A DNA stretch of 64,000 nt from Nocardia sp. BMG51109 (lineage in GTDB: Bacteria; Actinomycetota; Actinomycetes; Mycobacteriales; Mycobacteriaceae): the NCBI RefSeq assembly GCF_000526215.1, contig NZ_JAFQ01000004.1:4650001-4714000 (forward strand), given 5' to 3'. The notes beneath the pieces were generated by a model. The model did no database searches and was not told where the DNA came from. It saw only the letters and a program-made list of their open reading frames with translations. Positions within the stretch are counted from its first letter, which is position 1. Each line of letters starts with the position of its first letter. Shown piece after piece: positions 63,202 through 64,000 of the stretch. Made by a program: the position numbers and the translations under genes.

Positions 63202-63821
63202 CCGGCGTGCTCGAGGGCACGCCGGGCGCGATACTCCCGGCGCCACCGGGCGAACCCGATCAGCACCATGACGAAGAAGATCCCGTAGACCGCACCGGAC
63301 ACGAACAGCCCGGAATGGAAGGCCAGGGGCACGCCGACCAGGTCGACGAGCATCCAGATGATCCAGAAGTCGACCAGCGCGCGGCTCTGTGCGAAGGTGG
63401 CGATCGCGCTGCCGACGAAGATGTACGCGTTCGCCCACGGGGACCAGGCGATGTGCAGCCGGCTGAGGTGGATGAACATCTCCGCCACCAGCACGGTGCC
63501 CAGCACCAGCACCGCGAGCAGGACGATGCGCTCGCGCGGCGTCGCCGGGCGCACCAGCAGCCCGTGATCGTCGCGCCGGCCGCGGGTCCACGACAGCCAC
63601 CCGTAACAGGCGAGCACCCCGAACAGCACCTGCTTGAGCGCATTGCCGGGCACGTGCGCGTCGAGCGAGGCGGCCAGCAGCAGTGCCGCCCCGGCCAACT
63701 GCACCGGCCACGTCCACATGGTCTTGCGCATCGCCAGCCACACCACGGCCAGCGACAGCAGGTTGCCGAGCAGGTCCGTCCAGAGAATGTGCTCGCCGAA
63801 CAGCTGAAGCCCCGCGTTCAT
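63186..63821 (-). CDS. ribM: PnuC-family transporter, probable riboflavin importer
   Basis: A 211-residue membrane protein of the PnuC fold with about seven helices (LLGNLLSLAVVWLAM, WPVQLAGAALLLAASL, QVLFGVLACYGWLSW, IVLLAVLVLGTVLVAEMF, NAYIFVGSAIATFA, VDFWIIWMLVDLVGVPLAF, SGAVYGIFFVMVLIGFARW). PnuC proteins carry nicotinamide mononucleoside or riboflavin. The FMN riboswitch upstream indicates the RibM/PnuX type, which takes up riboflavin. Its ATG overlaps the stop of a short leader ORF. Confidence 0.82.
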   Translation of the reverse strand: MNAGLQLFGEHILWTDLLGNLLSLAVVWLAMRKTMWTWPVQLAGAALLLAASLDAHVPGNALKQVLFGVLACYGWLSWTRGRRDDHGLLVRPATPRERIVLLAVLVLGTVLVAEMFIHLSRLHIAWSPWANAYIFVGSAIATFAQSRALVDFWIIWMLVDLVGVPLAFHSGLFVSGAVYGIFFVMVLIGFARWRREYRARRALEHAGQMTA

Positions 63822-63865
63822 GCGGCGAATTCCCGCCCGCCGACGCGGGTTTCGCGGATGTGCAT
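63818..63865 (-). CDS. 15-codon leader ORF coupled to ribM
   Basis: Following GGAGGTCCGGGAG, an ATG opens 15 codons (MHIRETRVGGREFAA) and a stop that overlaps the ribM start (ATGA). This leader has a better ribosome site than ribM itself. A riboswitch hiding this site would control ribM through coupling. No homology expected for such a short peptide. Confidence 0.5.
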   Translation of the reverse strand: MHIRETRVGGREFAA

Positions 63866-63939
63866 CTCCCGGACCTCCTCGATTCCTCGACTCCGGACGC
63901 ACGGGAAGGCCCGATCGCTCCGGGACAGAACGAACCCCG

Positions 63940-64000
63940 CGCACTGCCTCCCCTCCGGACTCTCACCGTCGGTCCCGGAATCCCATCGGGTCGACCGGCC
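63940..64000 (-). promoter_or_regulatory. FMN riboswitch (RFN element), 3' half
   Basis: Read on the minus strand, the last 61 bases include CCGATGGGATTCCGGGACCG, then ACGGTGAGAGTCCGGA, then GGGGAGGCAG. These are the conserved 3' half of the RFN element (the form is CCGGTGAAATTCCGGGACCGACGG, split here to note it; then AAAGTCCGGATGGGAG). The 5' half lies beyond the window edge. It precedes the leader ORF and ribM by about 75 and 120 bases. Confidence 0.85.

Noticed and set aside
1..64000. CRISPR arrays, insertion sequences, prophage or integrase genes
   Set aside because: No regularly spaced repeats, transposase or integrase motifs, or terminal inverted repeats with target duplications were found.

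Overview
The window is a single high-GC actinobacterial chromosome segment, most likely from Nocardia or a close relative in Nocardiaceae. Three things point there. The first half keeps the gene order of the Mycobacterium tuberculosis Rv2391-Rv2342 block: sirA, hemW, hrcA-dnaJ2-rsmE, phoH-ybeY-corC-like-era, amidase, recO, uppS, zur/smtB, glyS, dgt, dnaG. The carboxylic acid reductase at 58.2-61.7 kb closely resembles the Nocardia iowensis enzyme, from memory of that sequence. DUF3558-type lipoproteins and a hemophore-like protein are also typical of mycolata. No transposase, integrase, rRNA or CRISPR array was seen. There is one tRNA (Asn).

Layout. 0-0.4 kb: 5' end of sirA (minus), preceded by a short cysteine-containing leader ORF that is probably a cysteine-sensing attenuator. 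0.65-5.2 kb: a dehydrogenase remnant, small hypothetical genes and hemW. 5.5-14.0 kb: a housekeeping run (hrcA, dnaJ, rsmE, vapBC toxin-antitoxin, phoH, ybeY, a CBS/CorC membrane protein, a degenerate cytidine-deaminase-like protein, era), mostly overlapping or closely spaced. 14.2-31.2 kb: amidase, recO, an NYN-domain protein, TetR-controlled membrane proteins, uppS, the zinc regulators smtB-zur divergent from glyS, an MBL hydrolase, a SanA/YdcF-like protein, dgt and dnaG. 31.3-40.5 kb: accessory metabolism, with a methyltransferase, an L,D-transpeptidase-like protein, a KAS III enzyme with its own TetR and twin operators, an unusual 550-residue regulator facing accD, and endonuclease V.

40.9-44.6 kb is a visibly lower-GC island. 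It holds two DUF3558-like lipoproteins, a WXG-type putative type VII secretion substrate, its overlapping partner gene and a nucleoside hydrolase remnant. 44.6-50 kb holds an FAD monooxygenase with its TetR, an inositol-catabolism operon (iolC, aldolase-like, iolB) with a broken transporter beside it, and tRNA-Asn. 50.3-56.7 kb holds a two-component system, a hemophore-like protein, a monooxygenase remnant, a glycine-zipper secreted protein, an SDR/TetR pair and a type II thioesterase. 56.7-64 kb holds an acyltransferase, carboxylic acid reductase, a PPOX/MarR pair, and a PnuC-family gene behind the 3' half of an FMN riboswitch, so probably a riboflavin transporter (RibM/PnuX).

Much of the regulation can be read from the DNA. 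At least four divergent regulator/target pairs carry perfect or near-perfect palindromes in their shared intergenic regions (18.66, 33.9, 45.9 and 55.1 kb), and another sits in front of accD (36.24 kb). Three small ORFs are missed by ordinary gene calling and look regulatory or translationally coupled: the sirA leader peptide, a 36-codon repeat-containing ORF between hrcA and dnaJ, and a 15-codon ORF between the FMN riboswitch and ribM. The least explained parts are the orphan type VII-like module, the TetR-like protein with a long effector domain, and the hrcA-dnaJ micro-ORF.
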